Assembly: GCF_040712075.1 (NCBI RefSeq)
Contig: NZ_JBFCVL010000001.1
Coordinates: forward strand, 441,501 to 505,500
Direction of reading: 5' to 3'
DNA length: 64,000 bases
Source of the DNA: Fodinicurvata sp. EGI_FJ10296
Lineage (GTDB): Bacteria; Pseudomonadota; Alphaproteobacteria; DSM-16000; Inquilinaceae
A program made the position numbers and the translations under genes. Positions 51,260 to 60,982 of the stretch are shown in pieces (within the stretch, counting starts at the first letter, position 1; each line of letters opens with the position of its first letter). The notes under the pieces are model-generated. The model made no database searches. It was given only the letters and a program-made list of their open reading frames with translations, and was not told where the DNA came from.

Positions 51260-52525
51260 TCAGGGGTTGGCGGCCGACAGTATTTTCTGGCGCAGCCGCC
51301 ACAGGAGCAGTGCCGCGACCAAAGATCCCCCCGCAAAGACCGGTATCGATGCCGCCCAGTCGTTTGCCGCAGGTCCTCGATCGACCAGAAAAGCGAGCAC
51401 CGGGGCGGCGACAAGCACCGCCAGACTGCCGAACTGGGCGAGCAGACCATTGGCCAGCCGGAGTTGATCCGGCACGGGTGTGCTGAGCGGTATCAGGCCA
51501 AAGCATACCGAGCCACAGATGCCGCCGGCGAAGCCGAGCAGCAGGCTGGCCCCCACGATACCGGCAGCAGGTGTTGCGCCGCCATAGATGACCGCGGCCG
51601 ACGCGCCGATGACAACAAAGCCGCCAATCGCCACTCGAATGCCGGTTTCCGGGCGGCGCATGGCGCGGGCGGCAACCAGCGCTCCGGGTATGTAGATCAA
51701 CGCCACGGCGGCTGCGGCGGTGCCGGCGCTGCCGGCGCTCATGCCGGTGCTTTCTCGAAGAAACAGGGGCAGGAAACTGAGGAATCCGACATGCAGGAAT
51801 GCAAAGCAGAAGAAGGCCGCCGCAACACCCACCGCAGCGGGATTGGCGAAGGCGAGGCGATGCTCGGCCAACAGTCGTGTCGGGAGCCTGGAAAGGCGGG
51901 GTGGCTCTGACCGTACGGGCTCTTCCAGAGAGACCGCCAGAAGACCCGCGAATCCCGCCGCCTGCATGGCGGCGCCCGCCAGGAAAACCGAGCGCCACGA
52001 GTCTAATGCCAGGATCAGGGGGGCGAGCTGATTCATCAGCGCCAGCCCCGTTGCAACGAAGCAGCCCCATAGCGCCAATGCCAGGGCACGATCCCGCCCC
52101 GCCGCGTTGAAGGCGATCAGCGCCGGGCAGGCGATCGTGATCACGAGATAGCCGATCCCCTCGACCGCACGGACGGCCAGCAGTCCGCTGCCACTGGATA
52201 CGAATGCGCCGGCGAAGCTGGCCGCCGTTCCGAGCGCCAGCGCAACCAGCAATCCCTTCTTCATCGCGATCCGCCCCAGCAGGCTTCCGGCGGACAGGCC
52301 GAAGACGACGCTGACAAGGGTGATGACGGACATCGCCCATCCGATGGTGACCAGCGACAACCCAAGCTCAACGCCCAGCGTTTCCGCCAGAGGGGGGATC
52401 TTGCCGAGTTGAGCCGCCGCGGAGATGCCGATAGCGATCAGAAGGGCGATCGCCGCCCAGGGCGTCCGGAAGGCTGTCGCCTGGTCGGGGGCGGATTCCC
52501 TTTCGGCCGACTCGGCAGCGGTCAT
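51260..52525 (-). CDS. MFS transporter
   Basis: A 421-aa inner-membrane protein with about 12 hydrophobic segments. PWAAIALLIAIGISAAAQLG is the first, and a conserved loop like the MFS A-motif appears as SLLGRIAMKKGLLVALAL. It resembles CynX/YeaN-like or generic drug/metabolite MFS carriers; the substrate is not recognisable. ATG 52525 overlaps the trmB stop (ATGA). This position usually holds no transporter in the conserved trmB-rimP neighbourhood, so it is probably an insertion into the block. Confidence 0.85.
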   Translation of the reverse strand: MTAAESAERESAPDQATAFRTPWAAIALLIAIGISAAAQLGKIPPLAETLGVELGLSLVTIGWAMSVITLVSVVFGLSAGSLLGRIAMKKGLLVALALGTAASFAGAFVSSGSGLLAVRAVEGIGYLVITIACPALIAFNAAGRDRALALALWGCFVATGLALMNQLAPLILALDSWRSVFLAGAAMQAAGFAGLLAVSLEEPVRSEPPRLSRLPTRLLAEHRLAFANPAAVGVAAAFFCFAFLHVGFLSFLPLFLRESTGMSAGSAGTAAAAVALIYIPGALVAARAMRRPETGIRVAIGGFVVIGASAAVIYGGATPAAGIVGASLLLGFAGGICGSVCFGLIPLSTPVPDQLRLANGLLAQFGSLAVLVAAPVLAFLVDRGPAANDWAASIPVFAGGSLVAALLLWRLRQKILSAANP

Positions 52526-53271
52526 GATGGGGCCTGATTGCTCGGGCGGTTGTGCCGTGTGAAGGTGAAATAGCAGGGCTCGCCATGCAGGCGTTTTGCC
52601 TCGTACCGTGTCGGCGGCCAGCCTTCGGGACGGTTGCGCCAATCCCCAACGCCCGAGACTTCCCATGTGAAGGATGGATGCGGGCGTGCCTGCCTCAGCA
52701 TCCAGTCGACCATGATCGGATGATCGCTGGCCATCCGCAGCGTCCCGCCGTCGGCCAGCAGCCGCGCCATTTCGTCAAGCGTTTCACGCTGCAGGAACCG
52801 GCGCCCGGCGTGGCGGCGCTTGGGCCACGGATCGGGAAACAGCAGATATACCCGGCTCAGGCTGGCATCCGCGAGCCGGCGCAGAACAGGCCCGGCATCG
52901 TCGCCATGCAGCCGAAGCCGGTTGACGATCCCGGTGCCCTCGACCTGACGCAGCAGGCTCGCCATGCCGTTGGTGAACGGTTCGCATCCGATCATCGCCA
53001 GATGCGGCGATGCTGACAGCAGAGCCAGCAGATGCTCGCCGCTGCCAAACCCGATTTCCAGGCCGACTTCATCGACACCGGGCGGAAACAGATCCATCGG
53101 CGCCAGTGCGCCGGTCCGGTTCGGTTCATCCGGAACCGCCAATGCGGGCAGAAGCGTTTGAAGGAGTGCGCGCTGGCCGTCTCTGAGCCCACGGCCGACG
53201 CGGCGGCCGTGAAAGCCGCCCATGCCGGATGAGGGCTGATTGGGAGGGACTGAATCCACCTTGCCGGTCAT
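52522..53271 (-). CDS. trmB: tRNA (guanine-N7)-methyltransferase
   Basis: A 249-aa SAM-dependent enzyme that methylates G46 of tRNA. The SAM motif GLEIGFGSGEHLLALL and the catalytic signature LLFPDPWPKRRHAGRRFLQ are intact. The N-terminus has FHGRRVGRGLRDGQRALL, typical of alphaproteobacteria. ATG 53271 (MTGKVDS) is preferred over 53298. In many relatives metK lies between the XRE regulator and trmB; here only about 230 bp without a gene separates them. Confidence 0.94.
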   Translation of the reverse strand: MTGKVDSVPPNQPSSGMGGFHGRRVGRGLRDGQRALLQTLLPALAVPDEPNRTGALAPMDLFPPGVDEVGLEIGFGSGEHLLALLSASPHLAMIGCEPFTNGMASLLRQVEGTGIVNRLRLHGDDAGPVLRRLADASLSRVYLLFPDPWPKRRHAGRRFLQRETLDEMARLLADGGTLRMASDHPIMVDWMLRQARPHPSFTWEVSGVGDWRNRPEGWPPTRYEAKRLHGEPCYFTFTRHNRPSNQAPS

Positions 53272-53501
53272 GCTGGGTCCGTACTTTCCTGTCCGCAATG
53301 GCCGCGTCAGAATCGGTCACCGATCTTTCGTGCCTTCCTTCGCGGCTCGCGCAATAGCGCCGACCGGACCGAAAGTCGACCGCGAATCGTCGAATCCGTG
53401 GCGGAAACCGGCTGATCGGCCCATCTGCGGACCCGATGGGAATGCCGCCGAGTGTGCCGGTTCCGTCCTGTCGCCGGAGATCGGGTCCCGGAACAGTCGG
53501 A

Positions 53502-54005
53502 TCAGGCCGGTGTGTTTCCGTCGTCGGCGTGCGAGTCGTCATCGTCGTCGCCATGGCCGGCAAGGCTGCGGGTCAAGTCGAGGATCCGGCGCCGTACGGC
53601 CACGTCGCGTATCTGATAATAGCTGCGGATGAGTTCGAGTGTTTCCCGGCGCATCATCGGATCGTCATAGTCCGCGTCCTCGGCGACACCAAAGGCATCC
53701 TTGCCGGAGAGGGAGGGCGCGCCGTCAAAGAAATGGCCGACCGGAACCTGCAGTATGACGCTTAGCTCGTAAAGGCGGCTGGCGCCGATCCGGTTTGTGC
53801 CACGTTCGTATTTCTGGATCTGCTGAAACGTCAATCCGAGCAGGTCGCCCAGTTTTTCCTGCGACATGCCCAGCAGCGTCCGGCGTTGGCGCAGGCGGCC
53901 GCCGACATGAATGTCGATCGGGTTGGGAGCGGTATATTTGGGCCCGAGCGGGTTGCGGGCCGGTGTTGCCGGACCGCCGCAGGCGCCGGGTGGGGTGTCG
54001 ATCAT
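53502..54005 (-). CDS. XRE-family helix-turn-helix regulator
   Basis: A 167-aa regulator with a Cro/CI-type domain at residues ~30-85: VGGRLRQRRTLLGMSQEKLG, LLGLTFQQIQKYERGTNRIG and SRLYELSVILQVPVGHFF. The text matches the SinR-like alphaproteobacterial group. The C-terminus (LELIRSYYQIRDVAVRRRIL) is helical, followed by an acidic tail (GDDDDDSHADDG). AGGATCA precedes ATG 54005. It sits next to lnt, as in many alphaproteobacteria. Targets unknown. Confidence 0.9.
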   Translation of the reverse strand: MIDTPPGACGGPATPARNPLGPKYTAPNPIDIHVGGRLRQRRTLLGMSQEKLGDLLGLTFQQIQKYERGTNRIGASRLYELSVILQVPVGHFFDGAPSLSGKDAFGVAEDADYDDPMMRRETLELIRSYYQIRDVAVRRRILDLTRSLAGHGDDDDDSHADDGNTPA

Positions 54006-54122
54006 TGATCCTGCCTCGTTGCGCATTGACGATGACAGAGTCCTAGCGCGGCAAGAGTCAAGAAAACGTGAATACTGCGGCATTGATTCGCGCATATCGT
54101 GCAACTCAGGGCGCCGCCACGG

Positions 54123-55667
54123 TCAACGCCGTAATCGGTCGGCAGCAACAGCGACCGCACATCCAAGTAATAAAAGCCCGAACAGTGCCCAGTTCCCGAC
54201 CACGCTGAACACTGTTCTGCTCGGCCATACACCCGGTAGTGTTGTGTCGATAATGCCCTGCTGGCCCAGCCCCAGACGCGACAGAACGCGGCCGGCCGAA
54301 TCGACCACACCGCTGATCCCGGTATTTGCGACCCGCACCACCGGCATCCCTTCCTCGGCGGCTCGGACCCGGCTGATGGCGAAATGCTGATAGGGCCCGC
54401 TGGTATGGCCGTACCAGGCGTCATTCGTGACGTTCAGCAGCCATTCGGGCCGGTCGTCGGACCCGATGACACGTCCGGGAAAGATCACCTCGTAACAGAT
54501 CAGCGGTCCGACCGGCGGGAGACCATCGAGGTGGAGCGTGCGCAGCCCGGGCCCCGGCGAGAAGTCGATGCGGCCCGGTGTGATCTTGTCGATCGGCAGC
54601 AGCGAGCGCAGCGGGACATACTCGCCGAACGGGACCAGATGGACCTTGTCGTAAGTCGCGACGACGTCACCCGATCCGTTCACGGCCGAAAGGCTGTTGT
54701 AGATCCGGCGCCCAGGGTCCGACCAATCGCCCTGCAGCCTTGGCGCGCCGGTCAGGATCAGCCCCTCCGGCGGAACGCTTTCGGCAATCATCGACCGGGC
54801 GCCGCCGTCCTGGGTAAGAAAATACGGGATCGCGGTTTCCGGCCAGATCACATGGGTGATATCGGTGGCGTCCTCCCGGCTCATGGTCAGCAGACGGTCG
54901 AAAATTGCCGGCCATTGGTCGGCATCCCATTTGCTTTCCTGCGCCACATTCGGCTGGACGAGGCGCAGCGTCACATCCGCGACCGCCGGACTGTCCTGGA
55001 CAGCGGCGAGCCGCGCCCAACCGCCGATCGCGATCAGGGCAAACAGGGCGATGCCGGCGGCGGTGGCCCATCCCGATTGGCGGCTGGCGGCGCTACGTCG
55101 GGGGCCCAAGAGCAAACCATAGGGCAGAGCGGCGACCAGAATGGTCAGAAACGACAGACCGTGGATTCCGATCACGGAAACCGACTGCAGAACGGGCAAC
55201 CACCCGGTCCAGCCGTAGCCCAGCAGGTTCCAGGGGAAGCCTGTCAGCATCACCCCGCGCAGTGCTTCGGCTGCACTGAAGATGACCGCGAAGGCGACGG
55301 CGCGGGCCGTCGGGTCCGCCAGCGGCAGGCGACGCCAGGCGAGGGCGACCAGCCCGGTCAGGATCGCCAGAAACGCAGGCAACCCGGCGATGGCAAAGGG
55401 GATCAGCCACCAGAAAGCGGCGAGATCGACCGTGAGTGCCCAGGCGATCCAGTAGAGACCGGACACGAACATTCCGAAACCGAATACCCAGCCCGTGAAA
55501 AATATCTCCCAGCGACCGTTGGCGGCGTCAATGAGTGCCAGCAGCCCCGGGATCAGGACCAACAGGACGGGGACCGCGAAGAACGGCGGCAGGGCAAGGG
55601 CAACCAGCGCACCGAGGAAAAGCGCCAGACCCAGGCGCCGCCAGCGCGGCACGGTCTCCAGCCTCAT
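54123..55667 (-). CDS. lnt: Apolipoprotein N-acyltransferase
   Basis: A 514-aa inner-membrane enzyme that adds the third acyl chain to lipoproteins. About six N-terminal membrane segments precede the nitrilase-like domain. The Glu-Lys-Cys triad lies in HVIWPETAIPYFL, TYDKVHLVPFGEYVPLR and GPLICYEVIFPG. LLNVTNDAWYGHTSGPYQH is the conserved loop. It is needed to mature lipoproteins such as the CsgG-family products encoded in this window. The start overlaps the corC-like gene end (ATGA). Confidence 0.97.
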   Translation of the reverse strand: MRLETVPRWRRLGLALFLGALVALALPPFFAVPVLLVLIPGLLALIDAANGRWEIFFTGWVFGFGMFVSGLYWIAWALTVDLAAFWWLIPFAIAGLPAFLAILTGLVALAWRRLPLADPTARAVAFAVIFSAAEALRGVMLTGFPWNLLGYGWTGWLPVLQSVSVIGIHGLSFLTILVAALPYGLLLGPRRSAASRQSGWATAAGIALFALIAIGGWARLAAVQDSPAVADVTLRLVQPNVAQESKWDADQWPAIFDRLLTMSREDATDITHVIWPETAIPYFLTQDGGARSMIAESVPPEGLILTGAPRLQGDWSDPGRRIYNSLSAVNGSGDVVATYDKVHLVPFGEYVPLRSLLPIDKITPGRIDFSPGPGLRTLHLDGLPPVGPLICYEVIFPGRVIGSDDRPEWLLNVTNDAWYGHTSGPYQHFAISRVRAAEEGMPVVRVANTGISGVVDSAGRVLSRLGLGQQGIIDTTLPGVWPSRTVFSVVGNWALFGLLLLGCAVAVAADRLRR

Positions 55668-56806
55668 GCGGCCGGGCCGGCCGTCCCGGGTTGCCGATCG
55701 GGGCCATCGGACTCCGGGCCCACCGTGGATTTCGGCCCGGACGGCCCTTCCGGCTCGGGGGTGTGCTCGCGGCCTTCATGGCCGGTCCCGGCTGCATCGG
55801 GCGTAGGTGCTGCGCCCCTTTGGTTCTCGGTGGACAGGTCTGCTTCGCCTTTGGTGCGGGGGGCGGGATCCTGACGAACCACGAGGCGGCGGATCCGGCG
55901 CGGATCCGCGTCGACGATTTCGAATTCGAGGCCGGCGTCGTGCCTGATCAGTTCGCCGCGGCCCGGAATCCGGCCAGCCAGGGAGAAGACCAGTCCGCCG
56001 ACGGTGTCGATGTCTTCCTCGTCCTCGGGGTCGACCAGCGTGCCGAATGTCTCCTCCAGAACCTCCAGAGGAACGCGCGCGTCAATGGCCCAGGTGCCGT
56101 CGCCGATATGGCGCATCTCCGGCGATTGATTGGTGTCGTGCTCGTCGGCGATGTCGCCGACGATTTCCTCGACGAGATCCTCGATCGTCACCAGACCATC
56201 GATGCCACCGAATTCGTCGACGACAAGTGCCAGATGCTGTCGTGACTCACGCATTTCGAAGAGCAGTTCCAGCACCGTCATGCTCGGCGCGACGATCAGG
56301 ACGTCGCGGACGATTTCCTTGAGCTTGAATGACGGGGACGCCGCCATCTGCGCCAGAACATCCTTGATATGGACAATGCCGACGACATCATCGAGAGAGT
56401 CCCGATAGATTGGCAACCGGCTGTGAGGATGTTTGGCGAGCGCGTACAGCAATTCCTCCATCGTTGAGGAGACATCGACCGCGACGATATCCGCTCGGGG
56501 AATCATCACGTCATAGACGGTCAGTTCCCGCAGTCGGAGGATGTTGCCGATCAGATCGCGTTCCGCCGCCGGAATGGACGTGTCCAGTTCGCTGGACGTG
56601 TCGATCAGATCCTCGATGGCGTCGCGCCAGTCATTGTCCGCCCGCCCCTTAAGGCTGGCGGTCAGCCAGCCCCGGAACAGCCCGCCAAGGGTCGTGGATT
56701 GCTTCGAGGATCGAGAGGAAGGCTCCGCGTCGGCGCCGGCGCCATTTGCGCCACGATCATTGCCGCCGGAGGACTGCGTTTGTCGACTTATGGAAGTGTC
56801 CGTCAT
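55664..56806 (-). CDS. CorC/TlyC-family CBS-domain protein
   Basis: A 380-aa soluble protein with tandem CBS domains and a C-terminal CorC_HlyC domain. YDVMIPRADIVAVDVSSTM opens the first CBS domain, then HSRLPIYRDSLDDVVGIVHI. LALVVDEFGGIDGLVTIEDL precedes the second. The C-terminal part includes DARVPLEVLEETFGTLVD. Relatives were named haemolysins or magnesium/cobalt efflux factors; the role is not certain. The usual N-terminal membrane domain is absent, as in CorC. The tail is Pro/Gly/Glu-rich. It lies in the ybeY-corC-lnt run. Confidence 0.93.
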   Translation of the reverse strand: MTDTSISRQTQSSGGNDRGANGAGADAEPSSRSSKQSTTLGGLFRGWLTASLKGRADNDWRDAIEDLIDTSSELDTSIPAAERDLIGNILRLRELTVYDVMIPRADIVAVDVSSTMEELLYALAKHPHSRLPIYRDSLDDVVGIVHIKDVLAQMAASPSFKLKEIVRDVLIVAPSMTVLELLFEMRESRQHLALVVDEFGGIDGLVTIEDLVEEIVGDIADEHDTNQSPEMRHIGDGTWAIDARVPLEVLEETFGTLVDPEDEEDIDTVGGLVFSLAGRIPGRGELIRHDAGLEFEIVDADPRRIRRLVVRQDPAPRTKGEADLSTENQRGAAPTPDAAGTGHEGREHTPEPEGPSGPKSTVGPESDGPDRQPGTAGPAA

Positions 56807-56829
56807 TGTGTGCCGTCGGCCGTACTGGC

Positions 56830-57387
56830 CTACGGGGTATCCTCCTGGTAAGGGTTGGGTATGGAAAACCGGGCGAGAACGTCGATTTCGATCCGCTCCA
56901 TTTCCTCGGCTTCAGTGTCGGTCAGGTGGTCGTACCCCAGTAGATGCAGGACCCCATGCGCGATCAAATGCAACAGATGGTGCCGCACGGGGCATCCTTG
57001 AAGGTCAGCCTCCTGCAATATCGTGTCATAAGCCAGGACAAGGTCCCCGAGTTCGACCGGGACTCCGTCGGGTTGCGGGATCGGTTCCCCATCCTGAAGC
57101 GCAAATGACAGGACATTGGTCGCGTTGTCGCGGTCGCGATAGTCCCGATTCAGTGTCCGAACGGCTTCGTCATCGGTGAAGGTCAGCCCCAGACAGACAT
57201 CGGTGCCGAGTTCGGGACCCCCTAGGCGCGGCCCGGCGGCCAACGCCGCATGCACGATGGGAGACACCAGATCGAGGGGCGCTTCGCCGAGAATGTCGTT
57301 CCATCGCTCATCATCGACGGTTAACGCGATATCGGCACCATCCCCGTTGTCATTGTCGCCGGTAGTCAGGATTTCACGATCGGCCAT
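56830..57387 (-). CDS. ybeY: Endoribonuclease YbeY (16S rRNA maturation)
   Basis: A 185-aa zinc endoribonuclease for 16S rRNA 3' processing and ribosome quality control. The zinc site HLIAHGVLHLLGYDHLTD contains the three histidines. LTFTDDEAVRTLNRDYRD and ATNVLSFALQ are conserved. It overlaps the phoH-like gene by 14 nt, the usual neighbour. Confidence 0.97.
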   Translation of the reverse strand: MADREILTTGDNDNGDGADIALTVDDERWNDILGEAPLDLVSPIVHAALAAGPRLGGPELGTDVCLGLTFTDDEAVRTLNRDYRDRDNATNVLSFALQDGEPIPQPDGVPVELGDLVLAYDTILQEADLQGCPVRHHLLHLIAHGVLHLLGYDHLTDTEAEEMERIEIDVLARFSIPNPYQEDTP

Positions 57388-58549
57388 TGGTCGAGTCCGA
57401 TATCGTCACCGGCGCGGCCGCACGGCCGGCCTCGCCGTCCTGAGGGATGTCCCGGTCGTCGCGCAGCCCGTCCTCCGCTACCCCGTTTTCCGGCAACACG
57501 TCCTTTGGCAGCCCGTCGATCGAGGCGTGCGGATTCTGCAGGCGACGCTCCGCACGCCCCTCGTGCCGGTTGCGATCCGCCTTTTCATAGGCGCGGACGA
57601 TGCGCGCGACCAGTTCGTGCCGGACGACATCGGCGTCGCTGAACCGGACGAGAGACACCCCATCCATTCCGTCGAGAATGGACACCGCATCGGCCAGTCC
57701 GGATCGGGTGCCGTGGGGCAGATCGATCTGGCTGAGGTCGCCGGTTATGACCATGCGGCTGCCTTCGCCGAGTCGCGTCAGCACCATCCGCATCTGCATC
57801 GTGGTCGTATTCTGCGCCTCGTCGAGAATCACGTAAGCGTTCGACAGGGTACGCCCGCGCATGAACGCCAGCGGCGCGATCTCGATGACGGCATTCTCCA
57901 TATGCTTTGTGACGGTCTCCATCGGCAATGTGTCGTACAACGCGTCGTAAAGAGGACGAAGATAGGGATCGACCTTTTCCTTCAGGTCGCCGGGCAGAAA
58001 TCCCAGTCGTTCCCCGGCCTCGACGGCAGGACGCGACAGGACCAGACGCTCCACCCGCCCCTGAATCAGTAGCGAAACCCCGTAGGCAACAGCCAGATAG
58101 GTCTTGCCGGTTCCGGCCGGTCCGAGACCAAAGGCAAGGTCCGACTGGGACAGGGCGTCGATGTACTGCGCCTGCGTCACGGTTCGCGGCGTGATCAGCC
58201 GCTTTTTCGTTCGGATCAGGTTGTCAGTGCGGTTGAACCGGCTGAGGGCCGCCGTCGTTTCCGGTTCACCCGGCCCGGACTCCATCATCCGAATGACTGT
58301 GTCGATTTCAGCATTGCCGATGGTCAACCCCCGTTCCAAACGGTTCCATAGTGTTTTCAACACCGTAACGGCGCTGTCCGCGGCGCCTTGTGCGCCGATC
58401 ACCGTAATCTCATTGCCCCGCGACGCCAGACGTACGCCCATCTGGTGTTCGATGCGAACCAGATGCGTATCGTGTTCTCCGTACAGGAGCGGGACCAAAC
58501 GGTTATCATTGAACGAAACGGCGATGCGAGCTTCCGGCGCCTGCGTCAA
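57374..58549 (-). CDS. PhoH-family ATPase
   Basis: A 391-aa PhoH-like protein. Walker A is AFGLGPAGTGKTYLAVAYG and Walker B is YVILDEAQNTTTMQMRMVL. RLVLSRPAVEAGERLGFLPG and RMVITGDLSQIDLPHGTRSG are typical. Family members are RNA-associated ATPases often encoded with YbeY. A C-terminal ~70-residue Asp/Gly/Arg-rich extension (EDGLRDDRDIPQDGEAG) is beyond the domain. It lies between miaB and ybeY. Confidence 0.95.
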   Translation of the reverse strand: MTQAPEARIAVSFNDNRLVPLLYGEHDTHLVRIEHQMGVRLASRGNEITVIGAQGAADSAVTVLKTLWNRLERGLTIGNAEIDTVIRMMESGPGEPETTAALSRFNRTDNLIRTKKRLITPRTVTQAQYIDALSQSDLAFGLGPAGTGKTYLAVAYGVSLLIQGRVERLVLSRPAVEAGERLGFLPGDLKEKVDPYLRPLYDALYDTLPMETVTKHMENAVIEIAPLAFMRGRTLSNAYVILDEAQNTTTMQMRMVLTRLGEGSRMVITGDLSQIDLPHGTRSGLADAVSILDGMDGVSLVRFSDADVVRHELVARIVRAYEKADRNRHEGRAERRLQNPHASIDGLPKDVLPENGVAEDGLRDDRDIPQDGEAGRAAAPVTISDSTNGRS

Positions 58550-58566
58550 TCCTTATCCCTCTGGTC

Positions 58567-60036
58567 TTATCCCTCGGGCGAAGTGCGGCGTGGTGCGTGC
58601 GTGTCTGCATCGTCCACCCGGATACCGGCCGCCTGAACGCCGGTAACGATGTCGCCCCCAAGGCTATTGGGTCGCGCCCGGGTAATCAAGACATCTGCGA
58701 CCCGACCCTGCAATCTGTCCGGGCATTGGGCGTGGACAGATTGCATGAAGGGCGACCGGCCGATCTTCTGTCCCGGATGACGACCGGGGCGTTCGAACAG
58801 AACCGGCATGGTCGCACCAATGCAACGGTCGTTGAAAGACTGTTGTTGCGCGTTCAATAGCTGTTGAAGGCTCTGCAACCGATCGTCGGCCACGTCGTGG
58901 GGCACAGGATCGCCCAATCCGGCCGCCGGCGTGCCCGGTCTGGGTGAGTATTTGAAGCTGTAGGCCTGTGCATAACCAACATCGTTGACCAGTCGAAGTG
59001 TCTGGGCAAAATCGGAATCGGTTTCACCGGGAAAACCGACAATGAAATCGGAACTCAGCGCCAGATCGGGCCGGGCAGTGCGCAGTTTGTCGACGATACG
59101 ACGGTAGTCGTCGGATGTATGTTTCCTGTTCATTGCCTGCAGTAACCGGTCCGATCCGCTCTGGACCGGTAGATGCAGGAACGGCATCAAGGCCGGAACA
59201 TCGCGATGGGCGGCAATCAGGTCGTCGTCCATGTCGCGGGGATGCGACGTCGTGTAGCGGAGGCGTTCCAGACCGTCGATCTCGGCCAGAGCGCGGCATA
59301 GCCGTCCCAGCCCCCATTCCCGGCCGTCCGGCCCCTCTGCGTGCAGGGCGTTGACGTTCTGGCCGAGCAGCGTGATTTCCCGGACGCCGCCGGCGACCAT
59401 GCGGCGGGCTTCCTCAAGAATGGTGGCGACCGGTCGCGAGAATTCGGCCCCGCGTGTGTAGGGTACGACGCAGAAGGTGCAGAATTTGTCGCAGCCTTCT
59501 TGCACAGACAGAAAAGCCGAGGGTCCCTGAGACGCGAATTCCTCGGGCAGACTGTCGAATTTGCTTTCCGCCGGAAAATCCGTGTTCAGTATCGACTGGC
59601 CGGTGTCGCGTTCGATCCGTGCCAGCATTTCCGGCAGCGTGTGATAGGTCTGGGGTCCGAAAACCATCGAGACATACGGCGCACGGCGAAGAATTTCCTC
59701 GCCTTCGGCCTGGGCCACGCATCCGCCGACCGCAATGATCTGATCGTGGCGACCGGACTCGTCGCGCTGATCGCGCAGCCGCCCCAACTCGGAAAACACC
59801 TTTTCCGCCGCTTTTTCCCGGATGTGGCACGTATTCAAAATCACCATGTCGGCCTGATCCGGCCGGGATACCGGCTGAAAGCCAAGCGGCGCCAGGACGT
59901 CGGACATCCGTGCACTGTCATAGACGTTCATCTGGCAGCCATAGGTTTTGATATAGAGCCCGCGCTTCCGCGTGGCGCCGGCAGCTTCGTCGGGCGTGGC
60001 GGTTGGGGCGTCATCAAGCATGGTCGAATCCTGCAT
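58567..60036 (-). CDS. miaB: tRNA-2-methylthio-N6-dimethylallyladenosine synthase
   Basis: A 489-aa radical-SAM methylthiotransferase acting on A37 of tRNA. The N-terminal cluster cysteines are in [32 protein letters not shown] and [12 protein letters not shown]. The radical-SAM motif is [18 protein letters not shown]. The C-terminal TRAM domain follows. Length is slightly above the usual because of an Ala/Thr N-terminus and a tail of ~15 residues. It lies upstream of phoH and ybeY in the conserved order. Confidence 0.97.
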   Translation of the reverse strand: MQDSTMLDDAPTATPDEAAGATRKRGLYIKTYGCQMNVYDSARMSDVLAPLGFQPVSRPDQADMVILNTCHIREKAAEKVFSELGRLRDQRDESGRHDQIIAVGGCVAQAEGEEILRRAPYVSMVFGPQTYHTLPEMLARIERDTGQSILNTDFPAESKFDSLPEEFASQGPSAFLSVQEGCDKFCTFCVVPYTRGAEFSRPVATILEEARRMVAGGVREITLLGQNVNALHAEGPDGREWGLGRLCRALAEIDGLERLRYTTSHPRDMDDDLIAAHRDVPALMPFLHLPVQSGSDRLLQAMNRKHTSDDYRRIVDKLRTARPDLALSSDFIVGFPGETDSDFAQTLRLVNDVGYAQAYSFKYSPRPGTPAAGLGDPVPHDVADDRLQSLQQLLNAQQQSFNDRCIGATMPVLFERPGRHPGQKIGRSPFMQSVHAQCPDRLQGRVADVLITRARPNSLGGDIVTGVQAAGIRVDDADTHAPRRTSPEG

Positions 60037-60106
60037 GGTCGATCCGGGATACTGTCAATGGCCCTGTTGTGGCGTGAATCGGGGGCGAGATCAAGGCGGG
60101 GCGCGA

Positions 60107-60982
60107 TCAGGCGGCGGCGCGATCATCAGTGGCCGTGCACCGGCCCTTCTGCCCCCTTCTGCCGGACAGCAGGCCGGCCACGCCGTCGGCGACCTCGCAC
60201 CAGCAATGATCGGCCAGTGCTTTCCGGTTGGTGAACCGGGCGGCCGATACTGGCTCGTGAAACGCGATCTGAACGCGAAGCCGTCCCATACCGATCATTG
60301 ACCAGAGATGGGGAGCCAGATCCGTATCGCCATACCACGCATAAACCGCACGGTATTCCCGCCCCAGCGGAATGCCGTCCAGATGGGTTGGCACGATGGA
60401 CACGGGCTGGACGGTGAGTGCCGGTGACGCCGTACCGGCGTGAACACCCGCGACACCGAACAGGGCTGACTTGAACGCAAGGGTCCGGTTGCCGTCGCTG
60501 CTGGTGCCTTCGGGAAACAGAATCATGCAGTCGCCCCGGTCCAGACGCGAACGCAGCGATTGGCTGTCTCTTTTTGCGTTCCGGGCTCTTCGGTCGACGA
60601 ATACGGTATGTTGAAGACGGGCCAGAGTGCCGAAAAGCGGCCACGATCCCACTTCGGTCTTGGCGACGAAGCTGCCCTCGATCCGCGAGCCCAACACAGG
60701 GATATCCAGATACGATGAATGATTGCTGACGAACAGGGTCGGCCGGTGGCGGCTCACCCGGCCATGGACAACGACCTCGATGCCGAGAATGCGGCAGCAG
60801 AGTCGGTGATACCATACCGGCAAGCGGTAGCTGAGCGGCCGCCTGAAAATCACGGCCAGCCATTGAACGGGCAGCAGTGCCAGCGTCAGTAGCGCGTATG
60901 CGAGCAGCCGTACCGGCCCAAGGGCCGGGCTGCAGGCGGCATGCAACGCGTCTTTGTGGTACCGCCGGGGCTGAGGCGTCAT
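60107..60982 (-). CDS. olsA: Lyso-ornithine lipid / 1-acylglycerol-phosphate O-acyltransferase (OlsA/PlsC)
   Basis: A 291-aa acyltransferase. The catalytic HX4D motif lies in LFVSNHSSYLDIPVLGS and the second motif is MILFPEGTSSDGNR. FVDRRARNAKRDSQSLRS is the third. One or two hydrophobic segments lie near the N-terminus (LLAYALLTLALLPVQWLAVI). It overlaps the olsB-like gene by 4 nt, the olsBA layout in which OlsA adds the second acyl chain to lyso-ornithine lipid. It may also act as PlsC in phospholipid synthesis; the sequence does not separate the two. Confidence 0.88.
   Translation of the reverse strand: MTPQPRRYHKDALHAACSPALGPVRLLAYALLTLALLPVQWLAVIFRRPLSYRLPVWYHRLCCRILGIEVVVHGRVSRHRPTLFVSNHSSYLDIPVLGSRIEGSFVAKTEVGSWPLFGTLARLQHTVFVDRRARNAKRDSQSLRSRLDRGDCMILFPEGTSSDGNRTLAFKSALFGVAGVHAGTASPALTVQPVSIVPTHLDGIPLGREYRAVYAWYGDTDLAPHLWSMIGMGRLRVQIAFHEPVSAARFTNRKALADHCWCEVADGVAGLLSGRRGQKGRCTATDDRAAA

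Noticed and set aside
53272-53501. SAM riboswitch upstream of trmB
   Set aside because: metK is absent here and I could not find a riboswitch-like pattern of conserved stems in the 230-bp gap.
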